Below are positions 25,448-36,078 of a DNA stretch of 64,000 nucleotides, piece by piece (position 1 is the first letter of the stretch; every line of letters begins with the position of its first letter). Source of the DNA: Xenoacremonium recifei (taxonomy: Eukaryota; Ascomycota; Sordariomycetes; Hypocreales; Nectriaceae); contig WOFQ01000003.1 in the NCBI GenBank assembly GCA_012184525.1, positions 1,054,001 to 1,118,000 on the forward strand, given 5' to 3'. Below the pieces are notes generated by a model that searched no databases, had not been told where the DNA came from, and saw only the letters and a list, made by a program, of their open reading frames with translations. The position numbers and the translations under genes are program-made.

Positions 25448-27714
25448 AGTCCTGAGGCCGGGGATTGAGAATGATGGCGTTCTGAGCTCTCCCAAGGATG
25501 CCAAAGATCTGCGAGAAGAATTGCCTAGTGGACAATGTCGACAATCAAGATTGGAGCTGAGCTGTTGAAGAGTGGCCTGACAGGACGATCGGCGCTGCGA
25601 TCGGCTTATACGAGAGGTTGCTTGTGGTTGCAGCACTGACAGATAACAGAACAAAAGGTGGGTTGAAGAGAGGAAGACTGGGATGAGAGAGGGAAGAAAG
25701 GAGAAAGAGGAAGAGAGCGATGAGAGAAGGACAGGTGAGGAGCTACTAGGCCTCGAAGGTAGGACCGACGCAGTTTGGCTGGGTGGGAAGGAGGGAATGT
25801 GGACGCGATATGTCTCGAGGCAGCGCAGCGTAAGGCCCAACGAAACGAAACGTCAGGCACCGGCCATGGAGAGACGGAAGGGAGGGAAGCAGAGATGGGA
25901 ATGCGAATGGGAATCGAGAAACCGGAGACGCTGGGCGAACTTTAAAGCACGCCGCCCGTCGAGCCGCAACGGAAGCAAGGCTCGCAGCGTTTCCCTCTTG
26001 CCTTGATCCAGACTGGCTGGGCTCGCCTACTCGCGGAGAGGAGGGCGGCGGCGATGCCATGCCATGCGTCAACACCCATCCCATCCCACGCGTGGGGATG
26101 TTCAACGTAGCTCGTGGCTCGTAGCTCATGGCTGGCTGAATTAGCAGCAGCATCTAGCTCGTGGGCTCCACGCCGCCGCCGCGCACACGAGCTAAAGTCA
26201 TACATACATACACTCTGTCAGGCTGGCTGAACCGCTCCAGCTGCCCTTGAGACATTCTGCGGCATGTGCATGTTGGACGGCGGCGGGGAGCACCAGCTTA
26301 GGCAGGTAAGTGTCTTTACTTCCATCGCTTCTGACCAGAATACCCAGCAGGGAAAGGGCAGCGAGGAGGAACTGCGACCTCATGCCCTCCGTGATCTTTT
26401 GTCCGGTCGACAAACTGCTAGACTAGCGGCCGGATGGTTGGACTCGAGCCTGGCAGAGCCCTGGCAAACCTCGAGTGTGGTGGCCCACGATGGGACGCCA
26501 CATCGTCTCTCCTTGCGCCAGCGGATGTCCGAGCAAACAGTCAGTAATACTACACATCATATCCTGACCACCTGTCAAGCTCAAGCTTCCCGCGACATGA
26601 ACCCAGCAGGCCGGTGTGATCTTCATCCTCAGAAACCCAGACGCATGGTTCTGTGTAGATCTTCCCCAACGGTCGGCCCCAAGGCCCCAAAGCAAAAAAC
26701 ATCTCGTCAACGGCCGTCCCTGACGCGGGCAGTGGCGGCGATCCATGCCTGCGGAGAGGAAAGCAGACCTCATTCATGGTTATCCCTCGGCAGGGCAGCT
26801 TGGCAGAGCAGACTACTGACCCTGGTTCGCTAGAGCGCGGTGATCGCTGCCAGCCATGGCGCTAGCAAGGTCTGGTGGATGGCATCTCGCGGCACCAATC
26901 GAGGCATCCATCAGCCAAATCTCTTGATTGCCCGGGGTGGATCGCCGTCATGGTCATGGCGCGCGAATCTTGGATAGGTAGCCGGAGCTGGACTTGAACT
27001 GCTTTCATGACCAACGCGAGTAAGACTCTTGTTCGTTTGTAGGCATCTGAACCATCACCAGTATTCACATCGAAGGTCGGCATTCTCATTTCCGTCCCAA
27101 ACCAAATTATTCATACCTGGCGTCAATAGATCGAGGGACAGGGTGGTCAGCCCAAGAAGCAAACCCAGTCTAGCCACTCCAGCCTGCAGCAGCAAAAAGC
27201 AAGTTGACCTCATAGCCGCCCGGATGTTGAGTCTGCCGCAGCCACGCCCCAACCCGTTCTGAGGAAAACCTGTGTGATTGTCTCCTGTCCTCCCAGGCAC
27301 AGGCGCAGGGATCCCGTGCAACTTCGTTCTGGACCACACGGCACGGGAGATGAACAATTTACCCGCTCATTGTGTGCCGCTGCCGACCCCCAAGCCAATC
27401 TCGGGAGCGTTGTCTCGACTCGCGGGTATTGTTGCTGCCGCGTTTTGACAAGACACAAGAAAGCACTGTCTTGCCGAGCAATTACATAGGTCCAGAGCCA
27501 CGGGTCGCTCCAATGTTTCAAGGCTGGCGCCGGAGAAACACACAAAGTGCATCCATCACCATCGCCGATGTGCTCGAGCAAGACAATGAATGGGACTGCA
27601 GAATAGTCAGTCACACGGCCCCTGCCCCTGACTCTCCCCGTCCCCCGGCTCCGATAATGCACGGGCAAAGTCCCTTGCCATACCGCACTGCGGAAACTTT
27701 GAAGTTGCGATATG
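25448..27714. other. Intergenic region with chance frames
   Basis: About 2.3 kb between divergent genes. Frames of 140-210 codons on both strands (26264-26833 +, 27372-27800 +, 27210-27845 -) overlap in antisense and mostly start at non-ATG codons. None shows a domain. A G/A-rich tract (25680-25740) is the antisense of a CT tract in the upstream gene's presumed leader. No gene called. Confidence 0.45.
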
Positions 27715-28499
27715 CTGCAGAGGCAAAAAAGCAGGATTCCCGCTCGTGCTGGCGACGCACGACTTACTCGAAGAGGAAACCTGTGATCCCTGGATTGTGA
27801 GCAGTCATCCTCGGTGACACTGCAAGCGGACGGCCGGTCTGTCACTGCAAGGCTCGCTTCGACTCGCTGGACGCCCGGGACATCTGCCGCGCCATCCGCC
27901 GGCCTCTGCGACTGACCGCGGAGACTCAGCCGTCATCACTGCATCGTCACCCTTGCATTGTCAAGACCAAGAGTGTCCCCAAATAGCCTCTCAGGACGGA
28001 CCCCAAGATCCCCCTCCCAGCCCTAACCCGTCTCGGCCTTAGGCATCCCGGCAGCGCTGGTCCGTGCACAGGGCGAACCAGATTCTGCCAGCGCTCTCGG
28101 GAGGGGCTCACCGACCCGACCCACCTCCGCCACTGTCACCCCGCCTCAACCCGAACCACCACCAGCACCAACAACTCCGAGGTCGACGCCGACGAACAAC
28201 AACGACGAACCTGCGCTGCGCCCTTGACTCGGAGCTTTCAGCCGCCTCGCGTTTGGAAGTGCCAGCAACGCGCGCTGCGAGAGCCCGCCCGCCCACTTCT
28301 CTTCCGCTGCAACCTCTCGCTCTCCGCTCCTTTCGCTTGTCCTCCCCCCTCCCCCCCTGTCGCTGCACGGCTGCGCCATTCCTTGCTCCGAGACACTCCC
28401 TTCCGTGCCTGAGGCCCCATCTCTGCCTACCTATCACGACGGCCTTCGAGGACATCGCCAGCGCTGGCCGCTTCCTCCTCACCTCGTCACACCACCGCC
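27715..28499 (+). promoter_or_regulatory. ATG-free leader of the gene at 28500
   Basis: No ATG occurs on the + strand from 27715 to 28499, about 785 nt, the longest ATG-free stretch noted in front of a gene here. It includes C-rich and CT-rich tracts (for example 28345-28370). It probably combines promoter and long transcribed leader, and it supports the start at 28500. Confidence 0.45.
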
Positions 28500-29219
28500 A
28501 TGCCCGCCCTCACCATCTCGACAAACACCACCGCCGCCGCCGCCCGCTCCAGCAGTTCGTCGCCCACGCGCCCGCCCGTCTCGCCCCTCACCCCGACCCG
28601 GGAGCTGCCCCCCGGCCCCGGCGCCTCCCGCCCGGCCCTCACCCACGCGCAGCCGGACCAAGTCGGCGTGCCCCCGCCGGCCCCGGAGCCGCTGGCCTTC
28701 GAGTCCAACCCGGACGTCATCGCCCTCAAGTCCGCCATCTCCATCCTGCAGCTGCAGCGGCAACGTGCCACCACCGATATCGTCGCCCTGCAACGCGCCA
28801 AGGAGGCTGCTGTGGCTGACCCGCGCGCCTTTGTCGCCGACTTGGCTGCCGGGAAGGTCAACGGCCCTCCGCGACCAGATTCCGACAGTAGCGACGACGA
28901 TGACGACGACGATGATGCGGGCGAGGGCTCCTCGAAGCAGCCCGAACAGAGGCCATGGAATGCCATTCCCACGCCGCAGAACATCGTGCGCTGCCCGCCC
29001 ATAAACTGGTCGCAATACGCCGTCGTCGGCGAGTCTCTCGACAAGCTGCACGCCGAGCAGGTCACGAGGCCTGTACAGGGAACACCCGCGACAGTGGGAG
29101 CAAACGGCATGTACGAATTCCGCGGTGGCGAGGGGCGTCAGGAGCGGTACGTCGGCGTGGCCGCGCCGTACGATCCGCTCAAGGACAAGGTAGACCGCAA
29201 ACCCAAGGGGCGAAAATGA
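28500..29219 (+). CDS. Unrecognised small acidic coiled-coil protein
   Basis: Single-exon frame of 239 residues from ATG 28500 (context CCGCCATGC) to TGA 29217-29219. Residues 1-75 are disordered and rich in S/T/P/A. Residues about 78-125 form a predicted helix (DVIALKSAISILQLQRQRAT). A run of aspartates (SSDDDDDDDDAGE) follows at about 130-143. The C-terminal part has an ordered motif IPTPQNIVRCPPINWSQYAV and ends basic (DRKPKGRK). The acidic tract and basic end suggest a nuclear protein, perhaps a chromatin or transcription cofactor, but that is inference. The preceding 785 nt without ATG support this start. It is convergent with the E2-like gene. Confidence 0.7.
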   Translation: MPALTISTNTTAAAARSSSSSPTRPPVSPLTPTRELPPGPGASRPALTHAQPDQVGVPPPAPEPLAFESNPDVIALKSAISILQLQRQRATTDIVALQRAKEAAVADPRAFVADLAAGKVNGPPRPDSDSSDDDDDDDDAGEGSSKQPEQRPWNAIPTPQNIVRCPPINWSQYAVVGESLDKLHAEQVTRPVQGTPATVGANGMYEFRGGEGRQERYVGVAAPYDPLKDKVDRKPKGRK

Positions 29220-29745
29220 GGGGACTTGTATGAGATTCGTGCTTCATGAGATGTTTTCTGATGGGATATGATGACACGTGAGGCTGGGACTGTTGGGCGT
29301 TCTGGGAATATAGACTGTATGGGCGGTTCGTCAGGGTTGCTTTAGCGATTGGCAACCTTGAACACGTTATGCAAAGACATAGCTTCAACATCATATCAAG
29401 ACAAATTGGGGCCTGATCCGTGATTTTGATATGAAAAGGCAGCGCTGAGACATAGCTACCTACGTACTGACGACAGTTTCTGGTCGCTGCTAGCCTGATT
29501 ATGCGCCGGGGTACATGCTTGCTCACCTATCGTCGTGATCTGCAAGTCTTTCCCCCATCATCACATTGTGTCAAAAAGCGTAACATTCCACGTCAACAAT
29601 CCCAAACGCCATCCTTGTCATTCCCTTTACCCTCCGATTACGCCCGTTGAATGCAGATCATCCACTTCTCATATCCTTTACTCGGGAAAGTTTCTTCAAA
29701 GAGTGTTAGATAGCTGATACGGCAAGTCATGGGGGAAATCTCGTC
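29220..29745. other. Convergent 3' intergenic region
   Basis: Gap between two convergent genes, presumably both 3' UTRs; AT-richer than the coding flanks. Nothing else seen. Confidence 0.5.
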
Positions 29746-31497
29746 TTACTCCATGCTCTCCTGAACCGACCGACGCAGGCGGCGATTGTACTTCTTCTTG
29801 TCATCCGGGTTAGGGCCCCAGTACAGTTTACTAGCCTCGGGGTTCACTATGCGCCGGGGATCGTAAGCTGGTTCCTCCTCCTCAAGGAAGGCAAAGATGG
29901 CATCGATATGCGATTTGACATCCTCACGCTTCAGGGGCGGAGGCGTGTAGCAGGCTGTGCCATCGCTGGTGATGTGGTGGTGAAAGATCTGCGTCTCAAA
30001 CTTGGCCCGGGGTTGCTCATGGGGGAAGCGGGGGCTGAAGCTCATCCTGATGCGAAAAAGGCCGCCATCCAAGTTCGTCATGGGGCGTCCGAAGTAGGTG
30101 ATTAACCAGACGAAGGGATTGCCGTCTTCCAGACAGACACTGTGTGGCATATCTCCACGCTTGAACAATTCGGAGACCTGCTCGAACTGATGCAAAAGGT
30201 TAACGGCCACCGTACCCTCCTCTGCGCTGGTCGCGAGGCCCTCCTTCGCCCATTGAAGCGTCTCGGCGTCAATGGCCGTTTTGATGTGGTTGAGGCGACG
30301 TTCCAGATCGGTGTACTGGAACTTGCCTGACATGATGTTGCCTGTCATCTCAAAAGGCATCCGCTCGAACATCCTGTCATCTTTGACATCCTCCTGTCCT
30401 GCCTTGATTGTGTTCAGATACGAGTCGTAGTACCATAGGAATCGCCGCTTGCAAAGGTCTCGGAAAGGTTCAAACGGTACGGCACTGTCCTCGTCGTCGT
30501 CCTTCTTGGAGTCTTTCTCCATATTGGTGGCCGACAGATTTAAGTAATATTCTAAGCGCTGTATCACAGATACTCTGAGGGTCTCATGGCGGATCTGAAA
30601 CGAATGGTTAGTCAGGTAGAAACTGGGTCGATCGGAGGAGCGCACCTTGTCGTTGTAGCTCTTTTGCAGTTTGACATCTCTACCCTCTTTGACGGCATCC
30701 TCAAAACCGGGTTCGTTTTCGTAGGGATTCGAAGACATCAGACTCTGGATTGAGAGGAGGACGGACTCGAGGCCCTGTGCGGAAGACCACTCCTCGCCGG
30801 GCTCGCCTCGCCAGGTACTACGGAAACATGAGTAAGAGCAGACGACGAAAGCATCAGTTCATACCCGAGGATGGACCTAGACGATGACGTTAACAGAGTT
30901 GAGAAGCGAAGTAAGAAAAGTAGCGACTCACAAGCAAACCTTGCCATTAGCATAGATGTTGGGGTTAAAGCGAGTGCGTCCACCATTGGTAGTTGTACAC
31001 GTTACAGTTGGGGCTTTGGAGGGGTATTCTGGCCGGGCACAGGTTAATATCGGCGAGAGACGCAGAGACCGAAGACCTCTGGACCAGCGGCTCTAGCACA
31101 TGCTCCGCCAGAAAGACGGACCTTTGTTAAATTTGATACCAAACTGGAAGCACATGTCAGTTTCTCTCGTCGCTGGGCGCAGAGCAAAGCACGCGCGACT
31201 TTACCTCGAAAAAGCCGTACTCGTACGGGGTCTCGTGAGGACCCATGATGAGGGCCTTGACATTCCGGACGTCGACATCCTTACAGGCGACAGCGATAGC
31301 TAGAGGCAGGATGCAAGCGTTAGCCTGGACGGGGCGACGGCACGCAGCTCGCGCGAGAGCACCTACATAGATCAGAGCCCTTCTGGATGTCGCTGAGCTC
31401 CTGCGATGCTGGGTTAGCCTCATCATAACCCCGCGACGTCCAGGGCGTTGCGGGGCATGAAACCAACCTTGGTGATGCGAATTATGGACTGGTCCAT
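29746..31497 (-). CDS. Ubiquitin-conjugating (E2) protein with a second UBC-like domain
   Basis: E2 enzyme of the UBE2Z-like type, expected to carry ubiquitin or a ubiquitin-like protein as a thioester. Eight exons on the minus strand: 31497-31468, 31400-31367, 31299-31205, 31143-31122, 31028-30932, 30876-30865, 30817-30646 and 30594-29746, 436 residues; every junction restores frame and conserved residues. Domain 1 (about 1-150) has PHETPYEYGFFEF and the catalytic site NGKVCLSILGTW with Cys92. The 51-nt intron 30595-30645 keeps the frame open and would be mistaken for coding. Domain 2 (about 310-400) again reads as a UBC core: FVWLITYFGRPMTNLDGGLF, then FPHEQPRAKFETQIFHHHI and DGTACYTPP with Cys369. 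An acidic, helical linker (about 178-305) joins them. Exon 6 is only 12 nt. Confidence 0.88.
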
Positions 31498-32620
31498 GGC
31501 GGACGCAAGGGGCGAGGACGTGCTTCGGCTGCGCGGTCTGCTATCGTCCCGGAAAGGCGCGCTGTCATGGGATGGGCGATGAGGATGCTGGTGAGGCTGG
31601 CTGTGGTGGCAGGATGCAGGAGTAAGGTAGGGATCTGTGAGGTGGCTGAAGCTGTTGGAAGAGAAGGTACAAGTAGTAATAAGGTCGGGTGCGGCTTCAG
31701 CTGTCAGCGGGGCTCAAGGCACACCAAACAGGCAGCTCCAGCTGGCAGTCACCTAAGGCACCTAGCCTGCGGCGGGAGGGCACGGGAGGGCGGCTGCAGG
31801 CGGCGAATGGAATCAGCCCTGACAGGGCACTGGTTTGATTGAGTTTGGATTACGAAAACCGTTGAGACGTTTCAACGGATTCAGCATAATGAAACCTTGT
31901 ACCATTCAATTGTTTTCCTTTCCCTCCTTCTCTCGCGCTTCTGTGTGACTCTGGTAATTTCTCGGAAATGATGCAGGCATGTTTGCTCGAGGAATCGGTT
32001 GTTTGCTATGGGACAAGGCGGTAAGCGACAAACATGTGCGTGTAGCTACCTAGTCACTGACTTGTCCAGGCAGGCAGTAGTGAAGAAAAACACTGGAATC
32101 TCCTGAGAAAATTATACCGAAGGCATATCGTTGACGTCTAGTGCGTGATCTTCTTATTCACGATCCATGGATGCTGCTGGCGGCTCGCTAGCGGCCTTTG
32201 TAGACTTGCACGGGCGAGATGTACGGAGAGTCCGCCTTATCCAGATGTGAAGGCTCTATTAATGGGCGACAGAAATTCCACATCATTATGGATCGTCTCC
32301 CGTCCCAATTATTACTTTTTCCCAGATGTTCCCAGAAAGACAAACACAAGGCTTGTAAAAGAAAAGCTGGTCTTGATAGCATCTGTGGACTTAATCAATA
32401 AGTGCTAGAAGCTCATGCGGGGTCTCAGCCCACCTCAGTTAGGGCCTCGACTAAGACAGCACCTGCCCGCTACCTTAACGCGCTCGGGCCAAAGTCGCGT
32501 CTCTTGCGGCTCCAGACGCGTAAATGGATGTCCACAGCAAACCTCAACTGTTCTGGTTAACGCCATCAGAACGACTCTCGGCCATCATCGTCGACATTTT
32601 GCCCAGCTCGCCCATTCGAA
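31498..32620. other. Intergenic region between divergent E2-like gene and rfc2
   Basis: About 1.1 kb between divergent starts, so it should contain both promoters. Frames on each strand are short and unrecognised. AT-rich patch around 31840-32160. No RNA gene seen. Confidence 0.5.
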
Positions 32621-33945
32621 ATGGCCAGCTTCTTCGATATCAAGGCGCGAAAAGCTGCGGCTGCAGCTGCCAATGGCAACGCCGACCAGAAACAAGATAA
32701 ATCCGCCAATCCTCGGACGCAGCCCTGGGTCGAGAAATAGTATGGTGCCCTCATGGATGGTCATGCCTCGATGTCTGCGGGATCGAACTGACCAACACTC
32801 GCATAGCCGACCCAAGACGCTCAGCGATGTTACTGCCCAAGATCACACCGTCACTGTTCTACAACGGACTCTCCAAGCCTCCAACGTTCGTTCCTCCCAC
32901 CGATCATTGCGCCGTCTTCAGCGAGTTGACCATCACCTTTAGCTCCCACACATGCTCTTCTATGGACCTCCCGGTACGGGAAAGACTTCAACAGTCCTCG
33001 CTTTGGCAAAGGAACTCTACGGCCCCGAGATGATGAAGTCCCGCGTCCTCGAACTAAACGCCTCTGACGAACGTGGCATCTCTATCGTCCGCGATAAAGT
33101 CAAAAACTTTGCCCGCATGCAGTTGACAAACCCATCCACGAGCTACAAGCAGAAATACCCCTGCCCGCCGTTCAAGATCATCATCCTCGACGAAGCCGAT
33201 TCCATGACCCAAGATGCTCAGAGCGCCCTGCGAAGAACGATGGAGACATACAGCAAGATCACTCGCTTCTGCTTGATTTGCAACTACGTCACCCGCATCA
33301 TCGACCCCCTCGCTAGTCGATGTAGCAAGTTCCGATTCAAGAGTCTGGATCAGAGCAATGCGAAGAAGAGACTAGAGGAAATCGCGGAAAAGGAGGGTGT
33401 GCCCCTGGAGGACGGTGCGGTGGATGCGTTGATCAAGTCGAGCGAGGGTGATTTGCGAAAAGCCATCACGTTCCTACAAAGCGCGGCGAGACTCGTGGGA
33501 GCTGTGGCTCCTGATAAAGACGCCGACGGAGATGACCAGATGGATGTCGATAAGGCGGCAGTCTCTGTCAAAATAGTCGAGGATATTGCTGGTGTCATTC
33601 CGGACAACACCATTGATGGTCTGGTCAAGGCGATGCGGTCATCAAAGTCACCTGGAGCCTACACGGCAATCGCTAAAGTTGTGGGAGATATGGTTGCAGA
33701 TGGCTGGAGTGCCGGACAGGTCGTCACTCAGGTATGTCAGAGAATCCCTTGTTGCAGTTCCAGGACTAACATTCAACTAGCTCTATCAAGCGCTCACGTA
33801 CGACGAAACGATCCCCGATGTACAGAAGAACAAGATCGTCTTGATATTTTCCGAGGTGGATAAGCGGCTGGTTGATGGCTCAGATGAGCATTTGTCGATT
33901 CTGGATTTGGCTCTGAGGATACAAGGCATCTTGGCAGGAAAATGA
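32621..33945 (+). CDS. rfc2: Replication factor C small subunit (yeast Rfc2 / human RFC4 type)
   Basis: AAA+ ATPase subunit of the RFC clamp loader that places PCNA on primed DNA; nuclear, DNA replication and repair. Exons 32621-32739, 32807-32885, 32943-33731 and 33781-33945 give 383 residues. Visible: PWVEKYRPK; Walker A GPPGTGKT (about 74-81); NASDERGI; Walker B ILDEADSM; the SRC arginine-finger motif LASRCSKF; and the sensor-2 region GDLRKAITFLQ. PHMLFYGPPG is restored by removing the second intron, whose donor is GTTCGT, the same unusual donor proposed for mkk1. The phrase WVEKYRPK...LSDVTAQDH and the KNFARMQL segment point to the Rfc2 orthologue among the four small subunits. Convergent with the next gene, only 138 bp apart. 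Confidence 0.93.
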
Positions 33946-34083
33946 TAATCTCTGTACCGATATATACAGTATCTGTGGCATCGATGGAACGGAGTTAGGT
34001 TGGCTCTGATGGCGCGGCGTTCACCTGGCTTATCAATGATGAAGAAAAGAAACTTGTTACATTCCCTTTGCTTGCCCTCAGGT

Positions 34084-35655
34084 CTAGTCTTCTTGGCCAA
34101 GCAGGCCTAGATTCCCGTGTATACCAGAGAATGCATCCTTGGGCTTCTTCACAACATCTTTTTTCTTCTCCGTATGCTTCCTTGCACTACTAGGATGCTT
34201 GGCTCCATCGTCAAGCCAAAAATCATCTTCCGTCTGATCTTCCTGCGCCGCTTCATCCTCATGGCCCTGATACTTGCCCAAGAGCCGGTCAATTTCCTCT
34301 AGCGCCTTCATCGAGCTTTCAAGAGCGACTTGACCTCCTTCGATCTTCTCGGCAACCCTCTCTAGGGTGGTAATCTTGGCCGCGTCGGCCGCAAAGACCC
34401 ATGGTTGGACTTTTTCTTGGAACCCTGAAGCTTTAGAGGTCGGATCTGTTAACACCTCTCCCAGGATTGACCTCCTCCGCGATGAGCCCTGCATTGGGAA
34501 TTGGGGCAGAAGTTGGCTTTCCTCGGCCATGGCACCGAGGGTCTGGTAGTCCGCTTTGATCTGTTTGCTAAGGATGGCGTTCATGTGTGATTTTTGCGTG
34601 ATCATAGCTTTCTGCTTTCTTGAGATCGCCAAGAGTAACTCGATATACGGCGTCAAAAGGTAGCTGCTCGGGACGGGTTCTGGAGCTGCAGCGCCAGGCT
34701 TTGCCTCCACGGGTGGTAGAGTAGGCGGTAGCGATAGGCCAGATGCTTCCGACAACTTCGAAAGGAGAGATCTCCTAGAAGCGAGATATCGTGCATATTT
34801 CTCCTTGATGTTTTCAAGCTGGGTATTAATGGTCGCCTTGTCGGCTGAAGTCTTCTCGCTGCTCGGGAAGCCTCCAGCCCCTTCATGGTCGGCCTCTTCG
34901 TCTCCTCCCGCATTGCTCAGCTCCGTTTCAATCCAGGTAATCAGTTCGTTCCGGGTGGCGTTGAGCGCCTCCATTCGAGTTCCGTTGCTGAGGACATCGG
35001 GAATGCTCTTGGCTTTGCTCCGCGTCTCACGTAGTAGTTGCTCTTCGCGGCGTAGCAGCAGTTTTGTCCTCAAGACAGTCTTTTCCAACTGAGCAACTTG
35101 CCCTTTAAGATCTGATTTCGCTGAGCTGTTTCTTGCAACAAGGCTATTGACAACTTCCTTTGGTACGTTTGGGAGACTAGCTGTGTTTTCAAAGATGTCG
35201 TCGGGGTTGAGAAACTCTTGTGATGCCGCCGGTTTCTGCACGAGGAGATCAAAATGTTTCTGTACAGCTTGCAACCGTTCAAGTTTCGTCTGGATCCTAA
35301 GCAGTGAAATGCGTTCGTCCACCAGGTCAACACTGCTTTCGGGCTCTCCTTGAGCCTGGGGCTGGGAGGTAGGGCAACTTTGTAGGGTCGCGTCGTATTT
35401 CTGACGGGCTGCAACGTTGGCCTTGACCGCTTCGACATAGGCCCTTTGAATCCCTTTAAGTTCCTTTCCGAGAGCGATGTCATGAGAACTGTCGATTAGT
35501 GACACTGGGCGTTTGATAGGGCCATCCTCTCCATTGCAAGATCCAAGATGAAGGGCCAAGACGCGTCGTATGTAGTTGACCTGCTCTCGTGGTTTGATGT
35601 AAGGTTCCAAAGTCTTTTGGAATTTATCGAGGGTGTCAGGTGAGGTCGCCATCAT
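34084..35655 (-). CDS. Unrecognised coiled-coil protein
   Basis: Single-exon frame of 523 residues; the ATGs at 35655 and 35652 are adjacent and either could serve. Long helical, charged segments dominate (about 60-140, 165-235, 265-300), with ERISLLRIQTKLERLQAVQKH and LRRFEE-type heptads. A conserved-looking block near 330-380 reads LLTPYIELLLAISRKQKAM then KADYQTLGAMAEES, and the C-terminus holds EDDFWLDDGAKHPS before a basic stretch. No enzyme motif, signal peptide or membrane segment is seen. This composition fits a structural or microtubule/kinetochore-associated protein, for example an augmin-like subunit, but I cannot identify it and that idea is only a guess. It is divergent from brr2 with 423 bp between starts. 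Confidence 0.8.
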   Translation of the reverse strand: MMATSPDTLDKFQKTLEPYIKPREQVNYIRRVLALHLGSCNGEDGPIKRPVSLIDSSHDIALGKELKGIQRAYVEAVKANVAARQKYDATLQSCPTSQPQAQGEPESSVDLVDERISLLRIQTKLERLQAVQKHFDLLVQKPAASQEFLNPDDIFENTASLPNVPKEVVNSLVARNSSAKSDLKGQVAQLEKTVLRTKLLLRREEQLLRETRSKAKSIPDVLSNGTRMEALNATRNELITWIETELSNAGGDEEADHEGAGGFPSSEKTSADKATINTQLENIKEKYARYLASRRSLLSKLSEASGLSLPPTLPPVEAKPGAAAPEPVPSSYLLTPYIELLLAISRKQKAMITQKSHMNAILSKQIKADYQTLGAMAEESQLLPQFPMQGSSRRRSILGEVLTDPTSKASGFQEKVQPWVFAADAAKITTLERVAEKIEGGQVALESSMKALEEIDRLLGKYQGHEDEAAQEDQTEDDFWLDDGAKHPSSARKHTEKKKDVVKKPKDAFSGIHGNLGLLGQED

Positions 35656-36078
35656 TCAATATCATTTTCATGATTTCATGAGATTGGAATGTATTGTAGT
35701 AGTGCTTCTTTGACCGACGATGATCTGGTGTCAGTCGGTAAATAAACGCCCCTCCAAGTGTGGCTGATGTAGCTAACAGGCATTGTGGCGCAAGCAACTT
35801 GGTGGCGTATAAGTCGTTCCGACGAGAGGGTATCTTTGACAACAAAATGACGAGGACTAACACATACACCTAACATGAGGAACATGTATAGTATGTTCCA
35901 TTGATATTCGGAATGCCAAACGCATTAGATTGGTATGATGTCCTCGCTGCCTGGGCGGCTGAGGCGAGTTGACGCCTAGTAGTCACGTGACCCAGATTTT
36001 TCTGTTAGCAGAAAACCAAAACAGCCCGTCCCAGCTGGACGCTCCCCATGCATCGCAGGCATCGCAAAACCAGCCAAG
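35656..36078. promoter_or_regulatory. Short divergent promoter, coiled-coil gene / brr2
   Basis: The 423 bp between two divergent start codons must serve both genes. No specific operator is claimed. An upstream CACGTGA sequence lies at about 35983-35989, close to the brr2 side. Confidence 0.5.

Noticed and set aside
27210..27845. 211-codon minus-strand frame, with a 142-codon + frame opposite
   Set aside because: The two overlap, neither has a domain, and the region lies upstream of the ATG-free leader of the next gene.
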